From NCBI RefSeq assembly GCF_011290365.1, contig NZ_CP049786.1, positions 2,232,001 through 2,296,000 of the forward strand: a stretch of DNA of 64,000 nt. The letters are read 5' to 3'. Of this stretch, positions 7,181 to 14,097 are shown piece after piece (position 1 is the stretch's first letter; each line of letters opens with the position of its first letter). Position numbers and translations under genes: made by a program. This stretch comes from Leclercia sp. 29361. GTDB lineage: Bacteria; Pseudomonadota; Gammaproteobacteria; Enterobacterales; Enterobacteriaceae. The notes under the pieces are model-generated. The model did no database searches. It was not told the DNA's origin and saw nothing but the letters and a program-made list of their open reading frames with translations.

Positions 7181-7744
7181 ATGTCAAACCTTAACGCTAA
7201 CCACATCATCTACATCGACGGTCAACCATTCAAAGCGAATGAGGACGGGATGTGGAACCTGACCGAAATCTGGAAGACCCTGAAGCTACCGAGGGGTAAG
7301 GCCCCTTCCGAGTGGAAGACCAAAGAGGCGAGACGATTTGCAGCCACTCCGGTAAAATTGCGGAGTGAGCGGGTCGGCTCTACACAGCACATCTTCTCTA
7401 ATAAGCAAGTTACGCTCCGGTACGCTGGATGGGTGTCTTATGACTTTGAGGATATGGTCTACGCTGCCTTTGAGTCCATTCTGGCGATGCCTGAAGTCCA
7501 GACCGTTGTCGTCAACAAGATGGTGGAGCTGGGCTATCACGCCGAAGCTGAGCTACTGGAGCGACACTCTAACGCTGACCGAGACTACGCCCATCACCAG
7601 ATGTCTACCCTGTTTAGTAAAGCGGACGGACGCAAGCCTGAGCGCCTGTATAAGGCTGTCAAAGCTGGTCACGTGACCAAGGATAAGGCCTTGAGTCTGC
7701 TCCCCGCAGGTAGCGCCTGGGCTGCACGAGTGGAGGGACTCTAA
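7181..7744 (+). CDS. KilA-N domain protein
   Basis: 187 residues. An N-terminal KilA-N domain is supported by IYIDGQPF (10-17), DGMWNLTEIWK (22-32), APSEWKTKEARRF (41-53) and the later LRYAGWVSYDFEDMVYAAF. In phages these domains bind DNA and often sit in regulators or antirepressors. The C-terminal part (about 110-187) is helical and unassigned. It has an AAGGAG box 9 nt before the ATG and is the first full gene downstream of the T7-like promoters, so it is probably expressed when a helper polymerase is present. The next gene begins 1 nt after its stop. It may control the element or interfere with the helper; the sequence does not say which. Confidence 0.72.
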   Translation: MSNLNANHIIYIDGQPFKANEDGMWNLTEIWKTLKLPRGKAPSEWKTKEARRFAATPVKLRSERVGSTQHIFSNKQVTLRYAGWVSYDFEDMVYAAFESILAMPEVQTVVVNKMVELGYHAEAELLERHSNADRDYAHHQMSTLFSKADGRKPERLYKAVKAGHVTKDKALSLLPAGSAWAARVEGL

Positions 7745-7745
7745 G

Positions 7746-7949
7746 ATGATGATTGACCCTCGTACACCTATTGGCAAAGCGACCCTTCGTTACCGTGGTC
7801 TTCCCACTCGTCACCTCCTGTCCCTGCTGAGACTTGGAGTCGCTGACTCTGAGCGCCCGTACTACAGTCGAGACGAACTTATAGCGATGCTGGTCGACCG
7901 TGATTTGAATAATCAGTTACGTCGGGCGTTCGCCAAACTAGAGTCTTAA
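7746..7949 (+). CDS. Small satellite protein, unknown function
   Basis: 67 residues, basic, not recognised. It starts 1 nt after the stop of the KilA-N gene, which suggests translational coupling. The C-terminal half (YYSRDELIAMLVDRDLNNQLRRAFAKLES) resembles a short helical SAP- or HeH-like DNA-binding segment, but this is only an impression. Codon use matches the neighbouring element genes, supporting a real gene. Confidence 0.55.
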   Translation: MMIDPRTPIGKATLRYRGLPTRHLLSLLRLGVADSERPYYSRDELIAMLVDRDLNNQLRRAFAKLES

Positions 7950-7991
7950 CCTTATGGGGCAGAAAAGACCGCCGCATAAACCTATCGTCTG

Positions 7992-8192
7992 ATGACCGCT
8001 CCGGAAATCTCCGGACCGCCCGTAGTGAGCTGGAGTCTTGAGTGGAAATTCCCACGCAAGGTCTTTGACCATACCAAACCTAATTTAAAACCTTTTGAGA
8101 TGACCGATGCGGGGAGACCCGTAGGCATAACTGTGTCTGCGGTACCGATAGTCTCAACTCTCAAGAGGAGTAATTACTATGTTATTCAATAA
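7992..8192 (+). CDS. Possible small protein between the KilA-N and scaffold-like genes
   Basis: 66 codons that start in a TGATG overlap with a 12-codon frame (from 7953) and end 14 bp inside the next gene. No clear ribosome binding site precedes it. The DNA contains two adjacent TCCGGA palindromes near its start. The 230 bp gap is otherwise empty, so it may be a regulatory spacer and not a gene. Confidence 0.25.
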   Translation: MTAPEISGPPVVSWSLEWKFPRKVFDHTKPNLKPFEMTDAGRPVGITVSAVPIVSTLKRSNYYVIQ

Positions 8193-8670
8193 CCAAGACT
8201 GGAAACTGTCAGTCACCGACATCAATCTCTATGAAAATACTGTGAGTCTGGACGGTCAGTCCTATCCGCTGTCGCTCGCTATCAAGACCCTCATTCCGGG
8301 CTACCTGTCAGGCCTGCCGTCTACCAGCCGTGAGTCTATGGAGTTACTGGAAGCTCTGGCTGAAGCTGGCGTAGCTATTGGTAACTTCTTCAGTAATGAC
8401 CTGATGATCGCCTACCAACGTCGCCAGCAGAACAAGCGAGCCGAGGCTGAGCGTATCGCTAAAGAGCAGCGCATTCAGGCTGAGCGTATGCGTGAAGAGA
8501 ACATGACCGATGCAGAGTGGCAGAAAGAGCTACAGCGCCGCGAACAGGTCAAAGCTGAACGCCGGACCTATGGTGAGAACCTGCGCAGTGCTACCCATTC
8601 CGCTGGTCGCTCCCGTGCCGCTATCGTCGCTGACATTGAGTCAGGCGGTAACTGGATGGACAGCCTCTAA
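8179..8670 (+). CDS. Coiled-coil protein, scaffold-like
   Basis: 163 residues. Residues 1-75 are mixed. Residues about 78-130 form a long charged helix rich in Arg, Glu, Gln and Lys (YQRRQQNKRAEAERIAKEQ onward), then a short C-terminal tail (SGGNWMDSL). An AGAGGAG box precedes the ATG. It sits directly before the capsid-like gene, the place where T7-like and many other phages keep the scaffolding protein, and its helical, charged make-up fits that role. No direct family match is recognised. A capsid-size or decoration factor is an alternative. Confidence 0.5.
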   Translation: MLFNNQDWKLSVTDINLYENTVSLDGQSYPLSLAIKTLIPGYLSGLPSTSRESMELLEALAEAGVAIGNFFSNDLMIAYQRRQQNKRAEAERIAKEQRIQAERMREENMTDAEWQKELQRREQVKAERRTYGENLRSATHSAGRSRAAIVADIESGGNWMDSL

Positions 8671-8744
8671 GACAGACACACAAGTGGTCCTGACCTGATG
8701 TCGGGACCCACAGTATCTAAAACTAATTTAGGAGATTGATTATT

Positions 8745-9734
8745 ATGACCATGATTAAAGATAGCTATCAGTTCGGCATTGAGCCAGTACGTATCACCGA
8801 CACCGACAACATTCAGGTTAACGAAGGTCTGCCAACTAACGCTGACCCACAGGTCTATGCCCTCCAGTTAGCTAAGACGGTTAAGGCTATGCTGAACGGT
8901 GTACTTAAAGACGCTCAGGATAACATTCCGTTCCCTGTAGAAGTCCTGCCTACCCGCAATAGCCTGCCTACCCCAATCATCGCCCACACTCTGTCTGACC
9001 GCTCTGTGGTCGTCCCTGTACGCGGTGGTGAGCGACCTGAAGTCGTGACCGTTCCGTCTGGTCAGGAGATTGTCGTCGAACCTATCGAACAGGCAATCCT
9101 CATCTCGGAGCAAACTAAACTGTGGGACGCCAAGTCCTCCACTGGTTTCACTCATGGCACACTCCAGCAGGACGCTATGAACATCTGTGAGAATGTGGTC
9201 CGTACCATCAACGCTCGCATGGTTGACGTTCTGGAGTCCTCCAAGCTGCTGAAGACCGTAGAGCTGCCAGTCCTGACTGGAAGCCTGACCACTAAGGCAG
9301 ACGCTATCATGGACGCTCTGTTTGAGAACACCGAGTCCTCTTTCGGCTCTGAAGTGTCTGATTACGGCATCATCGCCCATGAGTCCCAACTGAAAGCGCT
9401 GTCCCGTCTGGCTGCTAAACAGGGCTTCTCTGGTGAAGACGCTATCGTGGATATGCTGGGTACCGACATCGCGTATTACAACGGTGAGGACAAAGGTGTG
9501 TTCATGCTGGCTAAACGCTTCACGGCCCTGAGCTTCGGCTGCTTCCGTCACGACGGTGAGAATATTACGGTCGTCCTTTCACGTGATGGCGACTCTCAGT
9601 CCCACGACTTGGAAATCCTCGGTAAAGTGTTCGTTGTCGCTGAAGCTGCTACGACCATCAAGATGGGCACTGGCTCAGCTACTGCCGTCCTGCCTGTAGT
9701 CAAACGCCTGAAGTTCACCAAGACCGAAGCGTAA
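8745..9734 (+). CDS. Major capsid-like protein
   Basis: 329 residues. The layout resembles HK97-fold coat proteins: an N-terminal arm, a strand-rich region (IIAHTLSDRSVVVPVRGGER, VPSGQEIVVEPIEQAI), a long helix with DAMNICENVVRTINARMVDVL, a central domain (ADAIMDALFENT to DYGIIAHESQLKALSRL), and a C-terminal beta region ending with KVFVVAEAATTIKMGTGSA. The start at 8745 is favoured by a GGAG box 10 nt upstream; an earlier TTG at 8736 is less likely. Codon use is strongly biased, as in a highly expressed gene. The element has no terminase or portal, so the shell would be completed with helper parts. Assignment rests on pattern and context, not on a recognised homologue. Confidence 0.55.
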   Translation: MTMIKDSYQFGIEPVRITDTDNIQVNEGLPTNADPQVYALQLAKTVKAMLNGVLKDAQDNIPFPVEVLPTRNSLPTPIIAHTLSDRSVVVPVRGGERPEVVTVPSGQEIVVEPIEQAILISEQTKLWDAKSSTGFTHGTLQQDAMNICENVVRTINARMVDVLESSKLLKTVELPVLTGSLTTKADAIMDALFENTESSFGSEVSDYGIIAHESQLKALSRLAAKQGFSGEDAIVDMLGTDIAYYNGEDKGVFMLAKRFTALSFGCFRHDGENITVVLSRDGDSQSHDLEILGKVFVVAEAATTIKMGTGSATAVLPVVKRLKFTKTEA

Positions 9735-9739
9735 GACCA

Positions 9740-9979
9740 ATGGGTAAGAGCATTAGTAAAGGCTTCAGGTCCATCGCCAAGGGCCTGACAGGTGGTGGTG
9801 GGACTCAAGGTGGGGCTTCGGTCCCGCCTCCTGTAGCTCCTCCTGTAGCTCCTCCAGATGACGCTCAGCAAGCTGTAGTCGATACCCAAGGTCAGGAGAC
9901 CGAGGGAGGTAAGACCATGAGCAGGGGTAAGTCTGGACTGAATATCAGCAGGACTTCAGGTGGTGGCCTGTCACTGTGA
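9740..9979 (+). CDS. Small Gly/Pro-rich phage-type structural protein
   Basis: 79 residues: a basic N-terminus (MGKSISKGFRSIAKGL), a glycine stretch, a proline-valine-alanine repeat (PPPVAPPVAPP, about 29-39), an acidic middle and a C-terminus ending SRTSGGGLSL. Small proteins of this kind follow capsid or head-tail genes in many podophages. It begins 5 nt after the capsid-like gene. Function unknown; a virion or head-completion role is an inference. Confidence 0.5.
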   Translation: MGKSISKGFRSIAKGLTGGGGTQGGASVPPPVAPPVAPPDDAQQAVVDTQGQETEGGKTMSRGKSGLNISRTSGGGLSL

Positions 9980-10054
9980 TTAACTAACTACGGTCTGGAC
10001 TAATGGTCTGGGCCTTATTACTGGTATGGTAGTATACAGGCGAAGGAGGAGCCA

Positions 10055-10210
10055 ATGTCTATGACTTCCGCAGACCTAAGGTCCCTCCTGACTCTGGTCT
10101 ATAAACTCGTGTTCCTCTCTGTGGGCCTCTATATGGTCCTCTCCGGTCGACTCGGTGTAAATGTATTCGACACTCTGTCTAAGGCTGTGGGTGGGCTTCT
10201 GGGGGCTTAG
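10055..10210 (+). CDS. 51-residue single-pass membrane protein, holin-like size
   Basis: The ATG at 10055 follows a strong AAGGAGGAG box. The protein has one hydrophobic helix at about residues 11-31 (LLTLVYKLVFLSVGLYMVLS), a short polar N-terminus and an amphipathic C-terminus ending VGGLLGA. It is the last gene of the capsid module. The size and topology suit a small phage holin or a superinfection/interference peptide. No homologue is recognised, so the role stays open. Confidence 0.5.
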   Translation: MSMTSADLRSLLTLVYKLVFLSVGLYMVLSGRLGVNVFDTLSKAVGGLLGA

Positions 10211-10449
10211 GTTTGGACTCACAGTGGGACCGATGGTTTCTGACAGAAAAATGTGAATGACCATCTAATACATTAAGCCAGCAGACTTCCCCCCATAGCC
10301 CGCCTCAAGTCCAGACCGAGGCCACCGGGGGTCCTGACCAGCCGTCTAGACATCCCGTCTAATGACACAAGTCTGGCACAAAGAATGACACAAGGTCTTG
10401 ACTCAATGCAGGACCTCAGGCCTACTAAGGGTCCGCTTCAAGTCCTTGA
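10211..10449. other. Right end of the satellite, no gene
   Basis: No open frame with a start signal is visible. It contains TGACACAAG repeats (10363, 10386), a related TGGCACAAAG (10375) and TTGACTCAA (10398), a word also present near the left end (3750). It is probably the right attachment arm. Confidence 0.6.
10361..10394 (+). promoter_or_regulatory. Candidate integrase arm-type sites, right end
   Basis: AATGACACAAG at 10361-10371 and again at 10384-10394, 23 bp apart (about two helical turns), with TGGCACAAAG between. The word matches the left-end pair at 3870 and 3881. Confidence 0.45.
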
Positions 10450-10460
10450 AGTTCCAGATG
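10450..10460 (+). repeat. attR core repeat
   Basis: AGTTCCAGATG, the second copy of the core at 3702-3712. To its right the sequence is the reductase gene again. It marks the right boundary of the element. Confidence 0.88.
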
Positions 10461-11872
10461 AACTTAATCGGCACGTCGAGCTTATCTTTGCCGCGCACCC
10501 CGTCGCGAGTAGCGGTCATCTCCGGCCCGCGGGCGATGGCGTCGGTCCAGCTGAAGCAGGAGATCTGCGTTTTGACCGGGTTATCCGGCAGCGGCATCCG
10601 CTCGATGGTGATGGTGTAGGTCGATTCACGCGCGCCGCTGTTGCCGCCGTTAATCCCGACGTTGCCGGTGAGGATCGGAAGCATGGCGATGGCCCTTGAC
10701 GTTAGCTCGCCGTTGGCCTGGCGCTGCGGGCCCCAGCCCTGGCAAATGTACGCCGGTTTGGCCGTACCGATCTCCCGGGCCAGCTTGATAATCCGGTCTG
10801 CGGGAATACCGGTGATAGCCGCGGCCCAGTCCGGGGTTTTGGCCGTTGCATCTTCGCCGTGGCCCAGAATGTAGGCCTTGTAATGGCCGTTGGCAGGCGC
10901 GCCCTCGGGGAGCGTAGTTTCGTCGTAGCCGACACAATATTTATCGAGGAACGGCTGATCGACGAGGTTTTCGTTTATCAGCACCCAGGCGATACCGGCT
11001 ACCAGCGCCGCATCCGTGCCCGGCCGGATCGGGATCCACTCGTCTTCGCGCCCGGCGGCGGTGTCGGTGTAGCGAGGATCGATGACGATCATGCGCGCAT
11101 TCGAGCGTTCCCGCGCCTGTTCGAGGTAATAGGTGATCCCGCCGCCGCTCATACGCGTTTCCGCCGGGTTGTTGCCGAACATCACCACCAGCTTGCTGTT
11201 CTCGATATCGGAGGTGCTGTTGCCGTCGTTACTGCCGTAGGTGTAGGGCATGGCGCAGGCGATTTGCGCCGTGCTGTAGGTACCGTAATGGCTAAGAAAT
11301 CCGCCGTAACAGTTCATCAGACGCGCCACCAGAGAGGCGTAGGGCGAGGAGCGGGTGATATTACCGCCGACAATTCCGGAACTGTAATTAATGTAGACCG
11401 CTTCGTTGCCGTATTTAGCCACAACGTCACGCAGGCTGTTGCTGAGCAGATCCAGCGCCTCATTCCAGCTGATGCGTTCGAACTTGCCTTCGCCGCGTTT
11501 ACCGACGCGTTTCATGGGGTAATTCAGGCGGTCGGGATGGTTTATCCGTCGACGGATCGAGCGACCGCGCAGGCAGGCGCGCACCTGATGGTTGCCGTAA
11601 ACATCGTCGCCGGTATTGTCCGTTTCGACCCAGTACACTTCCTCATCCCGGACGTGCAGCCGCAGCGCGCAGCGACTGCCGCAGTTCACCGAGCAGGCTC
11701 CCCACACCACTTTATCCGCGCCAGAATTAAGCGACGTGTTGAGTGCGGCAGCGGCAGGGCGTAAACCGAAGGGTAATGACACACCGCCGGCGGCCAGCGC
11801 AAGCGACCCGATGGCGGTGGATTTGACGAGGGTGCGGCGGCTGATCCCGCCGCTTTGCGCATTATCTGACAT
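10451..11872 (-). pseudogene. ynfF: ynfF 5' part (codons 1-474), separated from its 3' part by the element
   Basis: This part encodes a twin-arginine signal (SRRTLVK, residues 11-17), then the [4Fe-4S] ligands Cys60, Cys64, Cys68 and Cys100, and the N-terminal molybdopterin domains of a DmsA/YnfE/YnfF-type periplasmic reductase. Motifs such as GNHQVRACLRGRSIRRR are closest to YnfF. The ATG at 11872 has a GGAG box 6 nt upstream. After codon 474 (IWN) the frame passes into the element and ends 15 codons later, so any product is truncated and lacks the cofactor-closing C-terminal domain. E. coli YnfF acts on selenate and S-/N-oxides. Excision of the element would restore the gene. Confidence 0.93.
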
Positions 11873-11948
11873 GGCTCACTCCATTATGTTCTTTATTAAT
11901 GAACGTTTTCAGCCGTGATTAGGATCGGGCTAATGGAGTGAGAGTGTT

Positions 11949-11984
11949 ACCCATTAAGGGGGAGATAATCTTAATGTATATCAA
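11949..11984 (-). promoter_or_regulatory. Likely FNR and NarL sites upstream of ynfF
   Basis: On the minus strand TTGATATACATTAA (11971-11984) matches the FNR consensus TTGAT-N4-ATCAA except for one base. TACCCAT (11949-11955 on the plus strand) fits a NarL heptamer. Anaerobic activation and nitrate control are known for E. coli dms/ynf operons; here they are inferred from the sites. Confidence 0.55.
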
Positions 11985-11997
11985 AACAAAGGGGATT

Positions 11998-12015
11998 CCC
12001 CCGCCTTAACGGGGG
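11998..12015 (-). terminator. GC hairpin after ynfD
   Basis: CCCCC-GCCTTAAC-GGGGG, 8 bp past the ynfD stop. Only a broken T-run follows on the minus strand, so it is a weak terminator at best. Confidence 0.4.
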
Positions 12016-12022
12016 AGAACGT

Positions 12023-12328
12023 TTACTGTGGCTCGCGCGGTGCCGGGGCCTGGGTGCCGCCTCCGCTGACCGGGTAGTTTCCGCTGCTGGTGCGGGTGTA
12101 GAGGATTTTTAGAGTGTCATTGGCGCAATGACCCACCACTTCGGCGTCGGGTTTATCGGCCTGATCGTTCGGCACAATGTTCAGCATAAAGCCGGATTCC
12201 GGGACGCCATTGTTGATAATTCGCTGCTGAATATCGCTTTTGATCCGCTCGCAGTTGTCGGGCGCGGCCAGCGCGGCCGGGGCAATGCCCGCCAGCAAAA
12301 GTGCAGTAATCCAAGGTAACCGTGTCAT
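12023..12328 (-). CDS. ynfD: DUF1161 periplasmic protein YnfD
   Basis: 101 residues with a signal peptide (MTRLPWITALLLAGIAPAALA, cut near residue 21). The mature part has the DUF1161 core: CERIKSDIQQRIINNGV and, later, VVGHC, two cysteines that may pair in the periplasm. The start at 12328 has AAGGAGG 5 nt upstream; a longer in-frame start at 12409 overlaps the divergent promoter and was rejected. Its place between ynfF and ynfC is that of E. coli ynfD. The function is unknown. The C-terminus is proline-rich and varies in this family. Confidence 0.85.
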   Translation of the reverse strand: MTRLPWITALLLAGIAPAALAAPDNCERIKSDIQQRIINNGVPESGFMLNIVPNDQADKPDAEVVGHCANDTLKILYTRTSSGNYPVSGGGTQAPAPREPQ

Positions 12329-12434
12329 ATCTGCCTCCTTACGACTGTGTGTGACTATAATATTAGCAGGGTTAATGTAAATGGTTGTATTTGCTACTAT
12401 GACGGGCAATTATCTTCATCTATCGGTAGGTCAT

Positions 12435-13145
12435 GTGAATAAACACGCGCTTATGCTTCTCCTGGCGGGTCTGTTGGTGGGGTGTGACAACACCAGCGCA
12501 CCGCTGTCGTTTACGCCAGAGATGGCCAGCTTTTCTAACGAATTCGATTTTGATCCGCTTCGTGGGCCAGTGAAGGATTTCAGCCAGACGCTTTTCAATG
12601 ACAAAGGGGAAGTGGCGAAGCGCGTTAGCGGGACGCTGTCGGCAGAAGGGTGTTTTGACAGCCTGGAAATGCAGGATCTGGAGTCGAACTCCGGCATCGC
12701 TCTGGTGCTGGATGCCAACTACTATCTCGATGCCCAGACTCAGCAGAAAAAGCTGCGGTTGCAGGGTAAGTGCCAGCTGGCGGAGATGCCTGCCTCGGGC
12801 GTCTCATGGGATACCGATGACAACGGGTTTATCGTGAGCGCCCACGGCAAAGATATGGAAATACGCTATCGCTACGATACCGACGGCTATCCGCTGGGTA
12901 AAACTACCGTGGCCGGGGAGCAACACCTGACGATTACGGCGACCCCGTCGGCCGACAAGCGCAAGCGAATGGACTATACCGCGGTCAGTCTGCTGAACGA
13001 TAAACCCTTGGGAAATGTGAAGCAGACCTGCGAGTACGACCGGCATAACAACCCGGAGGAGTGCGAGCTGGTGATTGTGGATGCGAGCGTGAAGCCTGCG
13101 GTGTCGCGGAAGTACACCATCAAAAACAGCATTGAGTATTACTAA
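12435..13145 (+). CDS. ynfC: Lipoprotein YnfC (UPF0257)
   Basis: 236 residues with a GTG start, exactly the E. coli length. The N-terminus is a lipoprotein signal: LLLAGLLVGC places the lipidated cysteine near residue 17. The conserved core TPEMASFSNEFDFDPLRGPV and the end YTIKNSIEYY match YnfC. An earlier ATG at 12381 would add a non-signal extension and lacks a ribosome binding site. The function is unknown. It is divergent from ynfD and convergent with ynfB. In E. coli speG lies between ynfC and ynfB; here there are only 39 bp between them. Confidence 0.9.
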   Translation: MNKHALMLLLAGLLVGCDNTSAPLSFTPEMASFSNEFDFDPLRGPVKDFSQTLFNDKGEVAKRVSGTLSAEGCFDSLEMQDLESNSGIALVLDANYYLDAQTQQKKLRLQGKCQLAEMPASGVSWDTDDNGFIVSAHGKDMEIRYRYDTDGYPLGKTTVAGEQHLTITATPSADKRKRMDYTAVSLLNDKPLGNVKQTCEYDRHNNPEECELVIVDASVKPAVSRKYTIKNSIEYY

Positions 13146-13146
13146 C

Positions 13147-13170
13147 CACCGCGCAGCAGACTGCGCGGTG
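13147..13170. terminator. Convergent terminator between ynfC and ynfB
   Basis: CACCGCGCAG-CAGA-CTGCGCGGTG, a perfect 10 bp stem between the convergent stops. The T-run is short, so termination strength is uncertain. Confidence 0.6.
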
Positions 13171-13184
13171 CGTTTGGACTGAAA

Positions 13185-13514
13185 TCAGGGGGCCATCGTG
13201 CGGCCGGTGCGGCGATCCAGGCAGCGCAGGGTGTTCGGCTCCCAGTAGGCATTGACGTTTGCGCTCTGCTGGCATTTATCCCGCGCATCAAAGGCCACAT
13301 CTTCTTTATCCCACTCTTTCTCCGCGCGGGTGTTCACCTTATGGCGCAGGTTGCGGGTGTCGTTCCATTGCTCTTTATCCATGGCGGCATTCTGGCGGCT
13401 CTGGGCGCTGTCGCCGGATTCAATAATCAGTTTGCTGGTGTTGGCGGATACTGGCGCGACGAAGACCGAGGCCAGCAGGGCAACCAGACAGAGGCGTGTG
13501 CTCAATTTACGCAT
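13185..13514 (-). CDS. ynfB: UPF0482 protein YnfB
   Basis: 109 residues. A signal peptide ([17 protein letters not shown]) is followed by the YnfB core [25 protein letters not shown] and [16 protein letters not shown]. It is predicted periplasmic with one Cys pair; the function is unknown. The start at 13514 has an AAGGAAA box and gives a standard signal peptide, while the 35 codons in frame upstream do not resemble the family. It is divergent from ynfA, as in E. coli. Confidence 0.9.
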   Translation of the reverse strand: MRKLSTRLCLVALLASVFVAPVSANTSKLIIESGDSAQSRQNAAMDKEQWNDTRNLRHKVNTRAEKEWDKEDVAFDARDKCQQSANVNAYWEPNTLRCLDRRTGRTMAP

Positions 13515-13661
13515 AGCGATTTCCTTATGAATGGTGGAAATTCGAATCCCACCGCAGATTCTATAACAGTCCATTTTGAGGGCAAACCCATATCGGGTAT
13601 GTGGAAAGGATCCTTTCACATTCGGGTATGATACCGCATCACTCCTTAGACAACGTTAAAT

Positions 13662-13988
13662 ATGTTTAAAACAACTCTGCTCTTTTTTGCCACCGCGCTG
13701 TGCGAAATTATCGGCTGCTTTCTGCCTTGGCTGTGGCTGAAGAAAGGCGCGTCGGTGCTGCTGTTAATTCCCGCGGGCGTTGCCCTGGCGCTGTTTGTCT
13801 GGCTGTTAACGCTCCATCCCGCAGCCAGCGGACGCGTCTATGCCGCCTACGGTGGGGTATATGTCTGCACCGCGCTGCTGTGGTTGCGGGTGGTGGATGG
13901 CGTTAAGTTAAGCCCGTACGACTGGGCTGGCGCCGCCATCGCGCTGTGCGGCATGATGATTATCGTAGCAGGCTGGGGGCGCGCTTAA
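13662..13988 (+). CDS. ynfA: Membrane protein YnfA (UPF0060)
   Basis: 108 residues, the exact family length, with four transmembrane helices. Conserved motifs: [27 protein letters not shown] and the end [14 protein letters not shown]. The family is distantly related to small-multidrug-resistance proteins, and efflux has been proposed for some members; the physiological substrate is not established. It is a single gene between ynfB (divergent) and rspA. Confidence 0.93.
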   Translation: MFKTTLLFFATALCEIIGCFLPWLWLKKGASVLLLIPAGVALALFVWLLTLHPAASGRVYAAYGGVYVCTALLWLRVVDGVKLSPYDWAGAAIALCGMMIIVAGWGRA

Positions 13989-14034
13989 GCGCCCAATCTG
14001 TGATCAAGCGGGGATTTTTCGATCTTCATACTTG

Positions 14035-14044
14035 TATGGTAGTA
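14035..14044 (+). promoter_or_regulatory. Candidate RspR operator upstream of rspA
   Basis: TATGGTAGTA, 54 bp before the rspA start. The same word, forward or reversed, is found upstream of ydfG (23312), with one change upstream of rspR (22478), and more weakly upstream of ydfI (19571). RspR (YdfH) is the GntR regulator of rspAB in E. coli. The assignment is inferred from co-occurrence. Confidence 0.45.
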
Positions 14045-14097
14045 GGGTTGTTGCGTAAATTTCCTGCATCACAACAAGAGATGTAAGGAACCGGAAA

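Larger units (their letters stand above)
3702..10460. mobile_element. Integrated phage-satellite-like element with T7-type promoters
   Basis: This 6.75 kb insertion sits inside ynfF and is bounded by the direct repeat AGTTCCAGATG. Gene order, all on the plus strand: tyrosine integrase; HEPN-type cargo; about 1.2 kb without genes that holds three T7-like promoters and hairpins; a KilA-N gene with a broken copy upstream; a 67-residue protein; a coiled-coil (scaffold-like) protein; a capsid-like protein; a Gly/Pro-rich protein; and a 51-residue membrane protein. Terminase, portal, tail, polymerase and replication genes are absent, so it must rely on a helper. Only two GATC sites are visible in the whole element (5750, 8406). 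A full prophage, an IS and a conjugative element are all ruled out by the gene content. The dependence on a T7-like helper is inference. Confidence 0.9.

Noticed and set aside
6840..7262. 140-codon frame with a histidine run.
   Set aside because: Only its middle resembles KilA-N; the rest is unrelated and overlaps the start of the intact gene in another frame.
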